In this document: positions 24,962-36,454 of the stretch, piece by piece
Layout: the number at the start of each line of letters is the position of its first letter
Position numbering within the stretch: the stretch's first letter is position 1
Origin: Straminergon stramineum
Lineage: Eukaryota; Streptophyta; Bryopsida; Hypnales; Calliergonaceae
DNA: 64,000 nucleotides
Direction: 5' to 3'
Assembly (NCBI GenBank): GCA_963920665.1
Contig: OY987265.1
Location: 41,483,001-41,547,000 of the forward strand
Notes under the pieces: generated by a model
What the model was told of the DNA's origin: nothing
Database searches by the model: none
The model's input: only the letters and a program-made list of their open reading frames with translations
Position numbers and translations under genes: made by a program

Positions 24962-25091
24962 TTCATTTGGGGGGGCTCAAATTGAAGGTGGTCAATTTCG
25001 AGTACGCAATTTGAGTACGCAAGTTTTCATTTGGGGGGGGGGGGGGGGCTCGAATTGAAAGTGGTCAATTTCGAGTACGCAATTTTGAGTA
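24962..25091. repeat. Tandem ~64-bp duplication with an expanded G run
   Basis: Two adjacent units each read TTCATTTG, a G run, then GGCTC(A/G)AATTGAA(G/A)GTGGTC and TTTCGAGTACGCAATTT. The first unit has a 7-9 G tract and the second 16 consecutive Gs (25033-25048), so the homopolymer expanded after duplication. The long G run is also a likely place for sequencing-length error. Confidence 0.85.
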
Positions 25092-25805
25092 AGCAATTTT
25101 TGTATGTGCTGGCTCTGCACAGCAGATGAAACGAGATTTTGGAACCAATAGTTTGGCATTTTTAAACACATTTACCCACTTTTCTTTTCTTTTACCATAG
25201 GTTTGAAGCTGCCCACCTTTTTTTTGAGGCAATTGGGCATTAAATTGCCTAAAAAAAGACACTGTCTGAGAGAGATATTAACTCATCAGAATCAAGGGAG
25301 AGTTGATTCCCAAGGATGTTTAAAACTTAGCAAAATTGACTGCATTCTGGCAATAAGAGTCTTAGCACACATGCTCAGTAAAACTGGAAGAACGGCACTG
25401 ATGTGGAAAAAGTCATTAGTGTATTAGAGTATGGCTACCATAATGAAGAAACAGTAAGAAAAATTATAGAGTTCATCATTTATTCAGGCATGCTTTCGGC
25501 ATTGTACGAGGCATGTGAAAAATGTCCAGACATTGGAGCAATTGCTTTTTCTCCGAGTATTATTGCCTGGAAGCACATAATATGGGGAAATGCATGGAAG
25601 AACCATTTATCATCCATGCCTTGAGGACTTTGCCCGGCAATAGTGGTGCTCTGCCTGCCTCTGCTATGGTATGGTATCTCAAGAGCTAGCGTGGGTAATA
25701 TGAACAAGCAGTTGCCGCAAATTGATTCTAATCTTTCACAGTCTCCGGATTGACTTTCAGAACTAGTGAAGAACTTAACTCTCACATGCCTGCCCTGTTG
25801 TGCAG

Positions 25806-28379
25806 CAATATGGAGTCGCGGTGCTTGCAATCTGTTTGCTCATACTTCTTATCCAGAGACCCAAAAACTTGCCTCCAGGCCCAACTGGACTTCCTATCAT
25901 TGGAGTCTTGCACCTCCTTGGCCAACGTCCACATGAAACCCTCGCACGGATGGCTCAGAAGTATGGCCCCCTCATGTCTTTCTACATGGGGCAACAGCTA
26001 TGCTTAGTGGCCAGTTCGCCTGAAACAGCAATGGAGTTTCTCAAAACTCAGGATGCTGTCTTCTGCTCACGACCCCCGCAACGAGGGTTCGAAGTCATCT
26101 TCCCCAAAGGTACGTATAACTCATTACCAGTTGATTTGGAGCAGGAGTAGAATAGACGATCCGCCCTGCAGACCCACGTGATGTACAGGGTAAGTTACTG
26201 AAGGCGACAAAAGTCCTATCCAAAATACAGTCAGAGGACTAATAGTCAATGACATAGCATCATGTGGGGCGGCGCACTATACTAGTCATCCTTGATTTCA
26301 AAGGCATGACGATCTGCACAGTGCATGGGTGAGTTAAAATAAAAAATCTTTAGATATTGGAGAAGCTTTGCTTGAGTTCAAGATGCTGAGCAATAAGAGT
26401 CTAAAATCCTTTTGTAAGGGTGCAAAGGCAAATGCTGAAGAATGAAGAATGTTACCGAGATCAGTTCCTGGGGGACCCTTTATTGGTAGATTTTTTATTA
26501 GACAGCATTTACGACCTAGCAGCCATTCCAGCAGTCCAGCCTTACCACACACTAGTTGTTCCGTTCCATAGGTTTGGGATTTATGAAGGGTAAGAGGGAT
26601 TGAGGGATGACAGCCGGAGTTTCCTCCTCCAGGTCCTCCATAGAACAAACTAAGTTAGTAATTAATTTCTGTAAAGAGGACAATTGTGACACAAACTTGA
26701 TAGGAAATCGTGGATGCCGGGCTGCCAGATGTGACCTTCTCGGACATCCATTCCGCATCGCGCCATCTGCGGAAGATTTTGCAGTCGCAGCTTACAAGCA
26801 GGAAGAGAATCGAAGAATCGGAGCATGTACGAGCAGATGAGATTGCGCAGATGGTGCGCAGCATTCCAGGCAATGCCGATGAGGTCGTCGACGTGAAGGG
26901 TAGTCTGGAGGTCATGACTGCCAACATTCTCACGCGACTGATCATCAGCAAAAGATTCAAGGGTCGAAGTGGGATGAACGAGTCAGAGGAGAAGGAGCTC
27001 AAAGACTTCGTCGAAATCACAGAAGAGATTGGTATTTGTTTGGGCATTCCCAACCCTCGGGATTTCATCCATGCCTTCAAGTGGATCGACCCAACTGGCC
27101 TCGACCAACGGTTCAAGAATCTTCGCCGCCATATGGAGTCGTTTCTGTCTAAGATCATCGCCGAGCGTCGTCACCAAGGAAGCGAAACAGACGCAGAGAA
27201 AGACTTGCTGGATGTGCTCTTGGACTCAATGGATCAGCAAGAAATCACCCAAGAAGTCGTGATCAGCATCGTTTGGGTAACACGCCGAAACCCTAAGCCC
27301 TAACCTCCACTCCACATGATCTCCAGTGTCAGAGCATCCCCACTAGTTGTCCATATCTGTACCTGGAAGCATGATTAATCCCTGAAGTTTACAGGTCACC
27401 AGAATTAGAATGTGTTTGTTCCAAAAATTCTGTGAAGTTTCTGCACACCCATCGCGTATTTGCATCTAGAAGGTTGAGAACCCATTTCCAAACACAAAAT
27501 ACAACAATTGGTGGGATTGCTCTCAGACTGGGAATGCCCTCACCAATTACAAAACTGTCTCATGCTTTCGAGCATACAGTCTCGCACTCCCACCACAGGA
27601 TACGCACTGTACTTCCAATTTCGAACACTCATCATCCGCAGGCTGTTTATTAGACAATTGAGAGAAGAGATTTCAAAGCACCCACTATTTTTAATCGTCC
27701 TCCAAGTCCAAGAATCACTCCACTTAATTCTGACAAATTCGATCTTGGTCTTCCGCAGGAGGCTTTCGCAGCAGGCATGGAGACCACCGTGCTGGCCAGC
27801 GAATGGACCCTGGCCGAGATAATCCGTAACCCGCATATCCAAGCTCAAGCCCAAGCCGAACTCGACGCCGTCGTGGGAACCTCCCGCCCCGTGCAAGAAT
27901 CCGACATCCCCAATCTGCCCTACCTCAATTCCATCGTGAAAGAGTCCTTTCGCCTGCACCCCGTCATTCCTCTCCTCATCCCCCACCAATCCCACTCGGC
28001 ATGCCAATCCTTCGGGTACGACATCCCCTCCCAGACGAATCTGCTGGTGAATGTGTGGGCCATCGGACGGGATCCATCTGTGTTCATGAATCCGCTGGAG
28101 TTCCAGCCGGAGAGGTTCTTACCCCACGGGCAACACGCGGAGACGGACTGGAGCAAGGGCTTCCACCTCCTGGCCTTCAGCTCTGGGAGACGCGCGTGTA
28201 TGGGCATGTCCTTGGGTGCGCTTCTGGTGGCTAGCAGTGTTGCGAGCTTGCTGCATTCGTTTTCGTGGACACCCCCCGGGGAAGGAATAGACATGGCGGA
28301 AGGAATGGGGCTGTCAGTGAGGAAGGAAGTGCCCTTGAGCGCCGTGGCCACGACGAGACTACCGACGCGAGTGTACTGA
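25806..28379 (+). CDS. Cytochrome P450, plant A-type (CYP71 clan-like), 3 exons, 5' end unresolved
   Basis: This would be a haem-thiolate monooxygenase anchored in the endoplasmic reticulum. Exons 25806-26109, 26729-27276 and 27759-28379 are in phase with GT-AG borders, about 490 residues. Visible are a hydrophobic N-terminal anchor, the hinge LPPGPTGLP (~23-31), I-helix AAGMETT (~289-295), ExxR as KESFR (~346-350), FQPERF (~400-405) and the haem loop FSSGRRACMG with Cys ~432. The substrate cannot be read from this. Two oddities: the helix-C position that is usually Trp in WRxxRK reads SRHLRK, and no ATG precedes the first exon in frame. The preceding codons (GTG CAG) sit in a pyrimidine-rich stretch ending in TTGTGCAG, a good 3' splice site, so a tiny upstream exon is likely. 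An ATG at 25666-25668 directly followed by GT is one candidate. It could also be a gene that has lost its start. Confidence 0.88.
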
Positions 28380-29145
28380 GGTACAGCCCTTCTCTTTGAC
28401 CAATGTTCTGGGAGAACCGCCGGTTAAGTTAGAGTTCATTGTTAGCTAGTGGAATTGGGAAATTGGAATTGGGGAAAAAAACAATTGTAAATTTGTAAAC
28501 ATCAGGAAAACTTCTGAGAAAAAATCTGTAGAATTTATATTCAGAGTATGAAATAGAGAAAAAAATTGGACTTAGTATTTGAAAAAATAGTTCAATATGG
28601 ACATTATAGGAAAATAGCTTGTAAAATTCAAAAAATGTCCTGAAGTCATTAGTCATGACATGAATTAGTTTTTCTGAATTTTTTTCTTTCAATATTGCAA
28701 TAGAGTATGCCCCCACATACTTGCTATGAAGGATGGAATGGTCTACGAACCTCATGGTCTTAGAATGGAAATTCTTGTAGGTTCCTAACAAAACTTTGAT
28801 AAACCTTGTATTGTTTCAATGCCATGGCAAGGAGTGATTAATTTTTTATGTTAGAACTTAGAAGTAAGGTACCAAGAGGTTCACATTGTACTTGGGCTCT
28901 AAAAGTGCCCTCTAACATAAAGGTACATTTTGATTTCTCATTGCATTAGCAATATACAAAATAGTGTACATTTCTGGAAGTGGTCACTTTTAGTGACTAC
29001 TTGTTACAACTTCAAAAAATCATCACTAATTTTGTGAAGCTCTAAAAAATCTGAAATGACTTGCAATAGATGCCAATGCCATTTGTCTTTTAAGGAAAAT
29101 ATGTTGAAAAATATTTCAAGAAGTTTCACCTTTCCAAATTAATTT
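28380..29145. other. AT-rich DNA downstream of the P450 gene
   Basis: The first ~100 bp probably carry the P450 3' UTR. The remainder is AT-rich with no supported gene. The longest frame (28429-28791, minus) has a low-complexity Phe/Ile/Tyr composition typical of random AT-rich DNA. Confidence 0.5.
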
Positions 29146-30478
29146 TCAACCCTTAAATGGGTGCTTCATAGACCTCCTACATACTTTAGTAGGATGCTAA
29201 TGATAAGTTAGATGTTTGGTTGCTTATATAAGCTATGAATATTGCATCTAGATGTTTGTATATTACAAAAATATGTTTGATTGTGAGAAAATCTATGTTC
29301 ATTTTATTTCTTACAATTAAGTGTTTGCATAATAGTTAGTTTATGAAGGGGTGAACTTTGGACTCACAATAAAATAATCCCATTCAAATTGGATTCCTAT
29401 TGTAGATAGAGTTTGAGACATAGTAGTTGACAATAAGTGAATTAGATCATAGATATGACTAAGGTAACTTGTAGGGTTCTAAGCTTTTGGCTATAGAGGG
29501 AGACATAACTATTGCCAACTACATAGAACTTTGGGATAATTTAGTACCAAACTAGTGTTACAATTATATAAATAACTTAAACAATATTGTACATACACAA
29601 TTGCATATCTCATGAGAGATTGATTTGTATAAGGTGAATTAATATGTGTTTTATTTTTTGGTAATTTGTAATTTGTAATTTACAGATTTTTATTTTACAT
29701 AACATTCTTGAATTTTGAAAAATATAACAAAGAATTTCTCAATATTTCACCATGACAAAATTTAATTGATTTATGCTGACCTAAACCTTCGAGGAAATAC
29801 AAAATTTGTCTCAAAATTATGTATTTTGACTTTTGGAGCTATGATCATGAACCTTCCATGTTGGAGAATACTTTAAGATAGAAAATGCATTATTCCCAAT
29901 TGGGAGCATATTTGCAATAACATTCCAATAGAATATCATTCAAGACATTTTCTTGAGAGATAAACACAAAATCTCAATTTTATCATTATATCTCTTCATA
30001 CAACATCTCACCCTCTAATGAACCTCTCAACCATTTTGTGGTCATTGATTTGTTTTCCATTTGGAAAAGAAGTGATTGGTATTTTTATTTTTATTTTCTT
30101 GCACAATATAATGAATTCTTTTGAAATTGAAATCACACAACTATTTCTTTGGAATAAATGAATCTAAAGTGTACTATATTATGTAAATGATAAATTTTGG
30201 GAGAAAACACTAATGTTTCAAGGCCAAATTTTTGACCATTTTTTGCTATCAATATGAGATTAAATTATAAGCAATCATCAAAAATTTAATATGGTGAAAA
30301 TACAAATTGTAATTTTGATTGAATTTTCAAAGCACTCAAAATGCTATAAAATCAATTTGAAAACCATTAATAAATATTTTTTCAAATTTAACACAATTTA
30401 TGTAGGAAGACTTTCATATTTTTGTAAAAGACATATATCTAAGTTTTGTCCAGGATTACTTGGGTTAATAGGGGTTAA
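29146..30478. mobile_element. Possible longer TTAA-type element
   Basis: The right border GGGG-TTAA at 30471-30478 is clear, and the tip reads TTAACCCCTATTAACCC in reverse complement. A candidate left border TCAA-CCCTTAAATGGG lies at 29146-29159. The tips agree only over CCCyTa, the span (1325 bp) is longer than the other members, and no coding sequence is inside. Treat the left boundary as a guess. Confidence 0.3.
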
Positions 30479-32419
30479 ACTTTTGAGTCACCAAAAAAAC
30501 AAGATAATGTGAATACTTAAACTATGGAAATCATCAAATACGAAAAAAAAAATGCATGTCTTACTTATGCCCTCCCCCCCCAAAAAAACAAAAAAACAAC
30601 AACCAACTCAATCTAAGATTTTCAACACCAAATATCCACCTTGACCTTATATAGTACACTATAGTATGATACCTTGTTGAAAAAGATGATGTCCATGTGG
30701 TTGTAAGTTGTAACAAGGTATCACAAATCTCATGACTTGAAATCTACTTTAAAGTAATCGTTTGGAAGGTATAGATGAGGATTTTTTTCAATTCAATGTA
30801 ATGAATTTTTATAATAAAACCTCCCTAATTCAATAAAACTCTGGTAAACGACATTTATTGTTGGTCCCAACTTAACAATATGAACTAGATACAAAGATCA
30901 TACCCTTCCCTAATGCAATAACCTCTCTTATCTAATGTGTTAGACTGGTCCCAATCTTATTCCTTTAAAGAGGTTCTAGTATAGTAGAACTACCCATGAC
31001 TAACCACTTAAGGAATGTGTGCATGGTCCAAAGCTATAGAAGGGAATTTTAATTTACAACCCTATGGATAGATAGAAATCATGGACATTGCCAAAGTTTA
31101 GTAATTTTTTTCCTTAAATTAAAATTGTTCTGAATTTTAGAAGCCAAAAGTTGGCTTGCTCCCATCCTCAATACTTAGATTCTTCCATCACTACTCATCT
31201 AAAGACTAATTGGGCTCTCAAAACGAAGCAGATGTGTCATTATAATGATGGCTACGAGATGGTGGGAAAATGAAAAGTTAATGATTACCTGTTAGTCATC
31301 TCTCTGTTGAATTTTCCATTACCTATGTATTGACCATGGGTTCTGGCTGGTAAGGTGTACCTATCCAATTCCGTCACTCTATAATTGGCCCCAATTCCAT
31401 CCGTTTAAGCATCTAAATCTGTCCAAAAATTAGTCAAATCTGCTCTGGATTTTGACAAAATCAGAGAATTAATGTCATTTAGGGTATCATGTCACTCCTT
31501 TACTAGTCAATTTCCAAATGCTAATAGATACATGAAATGGCGCTTTTAGGTTGTTTCTAAGACATTTATGACTCTAGTCTACAAATAGTTTTGTCATTTC
31601 AGGGAGACCACTTCAAAAATTCATAGAAATTACAATTTTGATCAGAAAATTATAATTCCAATGAAACAGCACACATCTATGATAAATATTTGACCTTCTT
31701 GGAAATGGCCCCAACATAGTCAGATTGCAAATCAGGGTGGTAATAGGCTTGTCTACCTTAATGGGCGGTTCTACCATATATTTTGACAAACAATCCAAAA
31801 CAGAAGATGTCATATGCCACACTCTCATCTCGAACTTGGTGCACATGAACATTGCAGCCTTCACGACAGTTGACTGAAGGCAAGAAATGGCCTCAAGTCA
31901 CCCCACTATTCAAATCACGGCGCCAAAGCCAAAGGGTCAAAGGTATATTCTGATGACCGAAAGCGGATCATCTACAATGCATTCCGCGTCTCCAAACCCT
32001 AATGCCGCAGAATCTAAAGAAAATGGAGGAATTCACTGCAATAGGTGGCAATGAAGGTTTCACACACCTCATGTAACTCTCTTCAGTGGATTATCTGAGG
32101 TCCCAACATGCTTTCTCCCCATTTGGCGATGAAGTACTGTTTTTCTCTTCATCAGTTGAAAAGATTTCAAAACCCAGCTCGGCAAGGTGAACTTCCTGGT
32201 AAACATGGCCTTCTTTTCACTCTAACTGCGAAATCAAGCCAGGCTCTTGCATTAGCTCTTCACCTAATGTTCCTCCAACAGATTTCACACACCAGTTGCC
32301 AACACTGTTTGTGGAATTTGATTCGTCTGTGTCTGGTCAGTCCACAACATTTCAATCAATGAGGCCTGACGATAAGATCAAGAATTCGTGAAACACTAGC
32401 TGTGATGAGCAGACGGTAA
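30479..32419. other. Intergenic DNA before the RING-H2 gene
   Basis: No gene is supported. A minus-strand frame at 31613-31864 has a fairly protein-like composition but no family I recognise and no flanking exon signals. The sequence becomes GC-richer after ~31880, and 32350-32419 probably contains the 3' UTR of the RING gene. Confidence 0.45.
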
Positions 32420-32953
32420 TTAGCTGTGGGTGTGGCGGATCGGGTGCCGTGCGAGGGGGATGAGCTCCGACAGGGGCGTGGAGATGGGCGTGGACAGAGG
32501 CGACGGCAGAGGCGAGGTGCGGCACATGGGGCAGGACGCGTGCAAGCGCAGCCACGCATCGATGCAGGGCGCATGGAACTTGTGCCTGCACTCCGGCAGC
32601 AGGCGCAGCAGGTCGCCCTCCTTGTAATCCCCCAAACAAATCGAACACGATGGGTCGTCTGGCTGAGGCTGCGAGGCCGAGTACACCACTTTGGGATACG
32701 ACTCCACCGTGATCTGGTCCAGCCCAGACGACCAGTTCGTGAAATTAGCGCCACTGCTACTGTTGAGTGCACCCGCTCCAGTGGTGGAACTTGATGTATG
32801 GTTTGTAGTATTATGATGCATGCGCATGCAGACGTAGGACGCGAGCATGATGGTGGACACCAACACCAGGATGCCCACCGCTATGGCGATGCCGTACCCT
32901 AACCCCACGCGGCTCAGACTCACTTGCATCGTGGTGTTGTTGCTGGGATTCAT
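32420..32953 (-). CDS. ATL-type RING-H2 E3 ubiquitin ligase (intronless)
   Basis: This is a 177-residue membrane-anchored ubiquitin ligase of the ATL family, which transfer ubiquitin from an E2 enzyme to as yet unknown targets. There is one membrane span at ~18-41 (GIAIAVGILVLVSTIMLASY), a GLD motif at 77-79 followed by ITVESYP, then a RING-H2 domain at ~103-144. The eight zinc ligands are intact: C103, C106, C122, H124, H127, C130, C141, C144, with the usual Trp in DAWLRLH. The order span, GLD, RING-H2 and the lack of introns are hallmarks of ATLs. The C-terminal ~30 residues are Pro/Ser/Thr-rich. ATG at 32953 is the first in frame and gives the expected short N-terminus. It has no obvious functional neighbours. 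Confidence 0.9.
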   Translation of the reverse strand: MNPSNNTTMQVSLSRVGLGYGIAIAVGILVLVSTIMLASYVCMRMHHNTTNHTSSSTTGAGALNSSSGANFTNWSSGLDQITVESYPKVVYSASQPQPDDPSCSICLGDYKEGDLLRLLPECRHKFHAPCIDAWLRLHASCPMCRTSPLPSPLSTPISTPLSELIPLARHPIRHTHS

Positions 32954-34014
32954 GCTCCTCTTTCATGACGTACAGTGAAGGATCCAATCGCCCATGTCCA
33001 TTCAAGTTTATCCTGATCGAGCTACCGACATAGACACGAGCACTGCACCCATCATGTGTTGCTGTGCAGATCACTATTCACATTTCAATCGCCAATGCAA
33101 AGAGAGGAGAAAGTGGTGCCATTTTGACCCCTCGCCTCGCCCATATCCTTCATCGAAATGTCGTTAATTCCTCTTATTCGCTTCTTGATGCTTCATGAAC
33201 TGCTCGCACCGTGATTCCTATGATATGCAAATGTGGACGTCCACGCACTGCATCTAGTAGCGAGGGAAAGGATGAGCATATATCCAAGAGACGTACTCCA
33301 TGGCTATTCTAACCAGTGCATTGCGAGTGCTGAAGAGCACTCATCTCTCTCGCCTACCTCTCGTAATCGAAGCTGCCACATTGTACTGTACAGGCAAAAT
33401 CTTTGCTTAGAAAGTGCAATGCTCAGAAGTTTATGGTAAAAACCATAGCCAGCCGAGGGAGCAGGTTGGCACCTAAATTGCACCTGTACCTCGGAGATTT
33501 TCCTACCGCACGTCGTTACGTCGTCCACCGCCACTGGGAAGTAAGTCGCTGCTCCAAATCAAGTTGACCTAGCTACCTTCTCCACGATTGCAGCAGCAGG
33601 AATGTCCCACAAAAAGAAACCCAAGCTAGTACAAACTACTGTAGCCATAGTCCAGTCCCAGACCTGAAGTGTAAACTGTAAAGAAAGCGGAGGAATCCTC
33701 GCCCTTGAGGCTGGCTAATTGTATTTTTATGCATCGGGTTGCGGTAGGCGTGACGGGAGACGTGATTGCAGGTGATCCTCTTGTCCAAAAGACTGTGCCA
33801 CTGGTCTGCACTTGCGGCCCCTTCATGACGATGCATTCCTTTGTGCCAGTGTTCCTAATGAAGTTACGAAAGACGACAAGCCCTGCAGTAACTGCGTGCA
33901 CCCACTGCAGTCGGCATTGAAGAGGGCCGTATCTTTTAGAAGGGTCTTCCTGTCCAGCTCCCGGGAGCAATCCAGGGCATTCCAAATGATGCGATGATGC
34001 CCTTGAGCCCTTCC

Positions 34015-34042
34015 AGCCTAGGATTACCGGCAATCCTAGGCT
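34015..34042. repeat. Perfect 11-bp hairpin
   Basis: AGCCTAGGATT (34015-34025) and its exact reverse complement AATCCTAGGCT (34032-34042) enclose a six-base loop, ACCGGC. A further partial copy (CTTAGGATTGCC) follows. The function is unknown. Confidence 0.8.
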
Positions 34043-34099
34043 TAGGATTGCCTTCTTAGATTACCTTTCCCAAGTGTTGAGACCCGCGACCCGCCCCTC

Positions 34100-34138
34100 A
34101 CCCCCCCACCCCCACCCCCACCCCCACCCCCACCCCCT
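34100..34138. repeat. (CCCCCA)n microsatellite
   Basis: Six or so CCCCCA units. The complementary strand has at least four G5 tracts separated by single T residues, a textbook G-quadruplex-forming pattern. Confidence 0.9.
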
Positions 34139-36454
34139 TGCTTTCCTTTCTTCAGTCGATCAGTCAGACGTAGCCACAGCTGCACTCTGCCAAACGCTAC
34201 ACCTCCAGCAGGCTATGCTGGCATATATTAATCGAACAAAGACAAAACCATCTTCAACGTCGACCTTCATATGGTACACATAACATAAAAATCATACTCG
34301 GCCGTGACTTTCTAACACGGAGACAATGATCATTCTTCTTCTTTTCTCTTTGACACGAGACGGTGGAATAAAAAACACAGAAAAAGGAACATCCGTCAGG
34401 CTCCCAAATGCGGGTAGCCTTGCCAGGGAAAGGACGGGTCAAATTCCACCCAAGGTGCTGGAAATCCCCGGAGCAAAAATTCTACAGTGATCATTCTTCT
34501 AGTTGTGTAAATTTTATTCAATTCGTTCCTATGATGAATATTCTATCCAGTGGATTGGCTTGAAGGAGTACCTCACCCACTGCAATGAGTGTGCAGATTG
34601 TCTGTATGCTAGCTGGAGGATAATATTTCAGTTCGAAGCCTAGCCATTCATTTGCGACTGACAGTAAGGTTGTATCTATTGATCATTCCATTTGTGAAAA
34701 AGATCAGAATTCTGGCACTGACTTACTAAAGCCTCTCAAACGAACTCCATCGTTATATTCTCGGAGACCGATGATACAAATAGTTGCGATTCTGATAGTG
34801 ATCTGCAGGCTGGAGTTGATCAAAGCGCCTCTTGAAATCAGCAGTGACTCCATCAATCAGGTTATGATGCAAGAATCTCTCCTATTGAACGAAGGATAAC
34901 TTACGTAGCAACCAGGATCCCCCGAACCCGTTCTTGCAGACCTTCAAAGCAGAGTCATTGAATAATCATTTTGATGCCATGCATTTTGGGAATTTATTTT
35001 TCAAAAAGAAATAGCATGGAAAAACACCAAATCTTATCCCCAATGTGGGCACCTGACTAATTTTGCCACTCAAAGAATGACCCAAATGTAGTCATTTTAG
35101 AAGAGTAAAATGTGTCTTTTGTGAATATATGAAGCAATGGGCATTTGGGGGATGTGGTAGTGGCATTTTTGGATTTTGTACGTGAGTACTTTGGATTAGA
35201 AGTCACAATTGGGTGACATAATTTTGGGGTATAAAAATATTGTAAAAGGTGGCCATTTTCAAGTGAGGAAGATGACAATTAAGAATTTACATTTTGTTAA
35301 TTGATAGGGTGACCTAGTCTCACTCATAAACTTTGGTACGAATGACTTCAAATTTGTGGTTAATTATTACTTAGGAAGTGGAAGCAAATTATTTGGACAA
35401 TTACTTTACAAATTATTTCTCCACATATATGAATGTTTTAAAAAAAAATGAAACCCTCAAACCTCAAAGGGGCCACATTAGAGATGGTCTCTGAAATATA
35501 TTGCTATCTTTAGATTAAATTGGAATTAGAACTTGAGATTATTATCATTGAAAATGCAGTAAAAAAACTTATGTAATTCTAACCCCGAAAATCCAAATTG
35601 GAGCTATGATTGACTGAGTTCATTAGAAGCAAGTTAAAAAATAAATATTATAATGTGTGATGACAAATTATGCTTAAAAAATATAAAATCCATAAATAGT
35701 ATGATAAATATTGAAAATGGATATTCTTTTCTTTTATTATTCTTTTCTTTATGAAGATAATCTATTATGTTCTACCTTATGAAAAATAATTTTTTTTTGA
35801 AACCCAAAGTTTATTCGAAGAGGAAAAAAAATTGAGAAAAGCAATTTGCCACATCAAAATGGTTTCTAAAGATAAAAATGGCCACAACATGATTGCTTTA
35901 GTAACCACATGTTATATTGAAAAAGAAATGTATTTTCTAAAAATAATTTAGTATAAAATAATGGTTTTCAAAAATATGTAATGATGATTGTTTTAAAGGT
36001 TTGGAGTACTATTGAGTACTCATTTTATAAAACTTGAATCTAAAATTCAAAAGAAATATTCTTCTATTGGACTTGCAGGTACTATAAATAATAATAAAAT
36101 ATAATAAATAAAAATTGGTTGTGTAGGTTTGCTAACTAAGATTCCTTCTCCAAAATTTTTGTGGACATGGAAAAAAATATTTTGGTAATGCTTTTGGTGT
36201 GTCACCATCATAACATGCTGTCAAAAGTGGCCAAATTTTTATTTTATATCCAAATTATAAAAATATAAAAATACATATTTACTTGAGATTTAATACTTTT
36301 AAAGTTTTTTTCTCTTAGAAAATTATTAATTTGTTTTTAATCTTCTTAGAATAAATTTTTCTGAAGATCTAGACATTGGCCACATTTTAAAATTTTTATA
36401 AAAATTGCTTTTGAATTTCAAAAGGCATCTAAAAAACGTGGAATATTTGATTCA

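Larger units (their letters stand above)
23625..25660. other. Intergenic DNA upstream of the P450 gene
   Basis: This part is GC-richer than its surroundings but has no recognisable gene. Frames near 24088-24288 owe their Leu run to a CTG microsatellite. Two adjacent frames at 25203-25427 and 25403-25624 have a faint helical-repeat look (SGMLSALYEACEKCPDIG) but no clear family match. The region may contain the P450 promoter and leader. Confidence 0.35.
32954..36454. other. Intergenic DNA upstream of the RING-H2 gene
   Basis: 32954-34500 is moderately GC-rich and includes the RING gene promoter, but I see no convincing second gene. The minus-strand frame 33626-34033 is open for 135 codons and its last ~85 residues follow a possible CTGCAG splice acceptor, yet they match nothing I know. 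From 34500 on the DNA is AT-rich with no features. Confidence 0.4.

Noticed and set aside
25203..25624. Two adjacent frames with a faint PPR-like look
   Set aside because: No repeat of 35 residues could be laid out, the frames are in different phases, and there is no clear ATG or splice context. Left as unassigned DNA.
31613..31864. 83-codon minus-strand frame with protein-like composition
   Set aside because: No recognisable motif, no splice partners and AT-rich surroundings; could be chance or an old gene fragment.
33626..34033. 135-codon minus-strand frame with a possible splice acceptor
   Set aside because: The last ~85 residues look plausible but match no family I know, and no upstream exon was found; not enough support for a gene.
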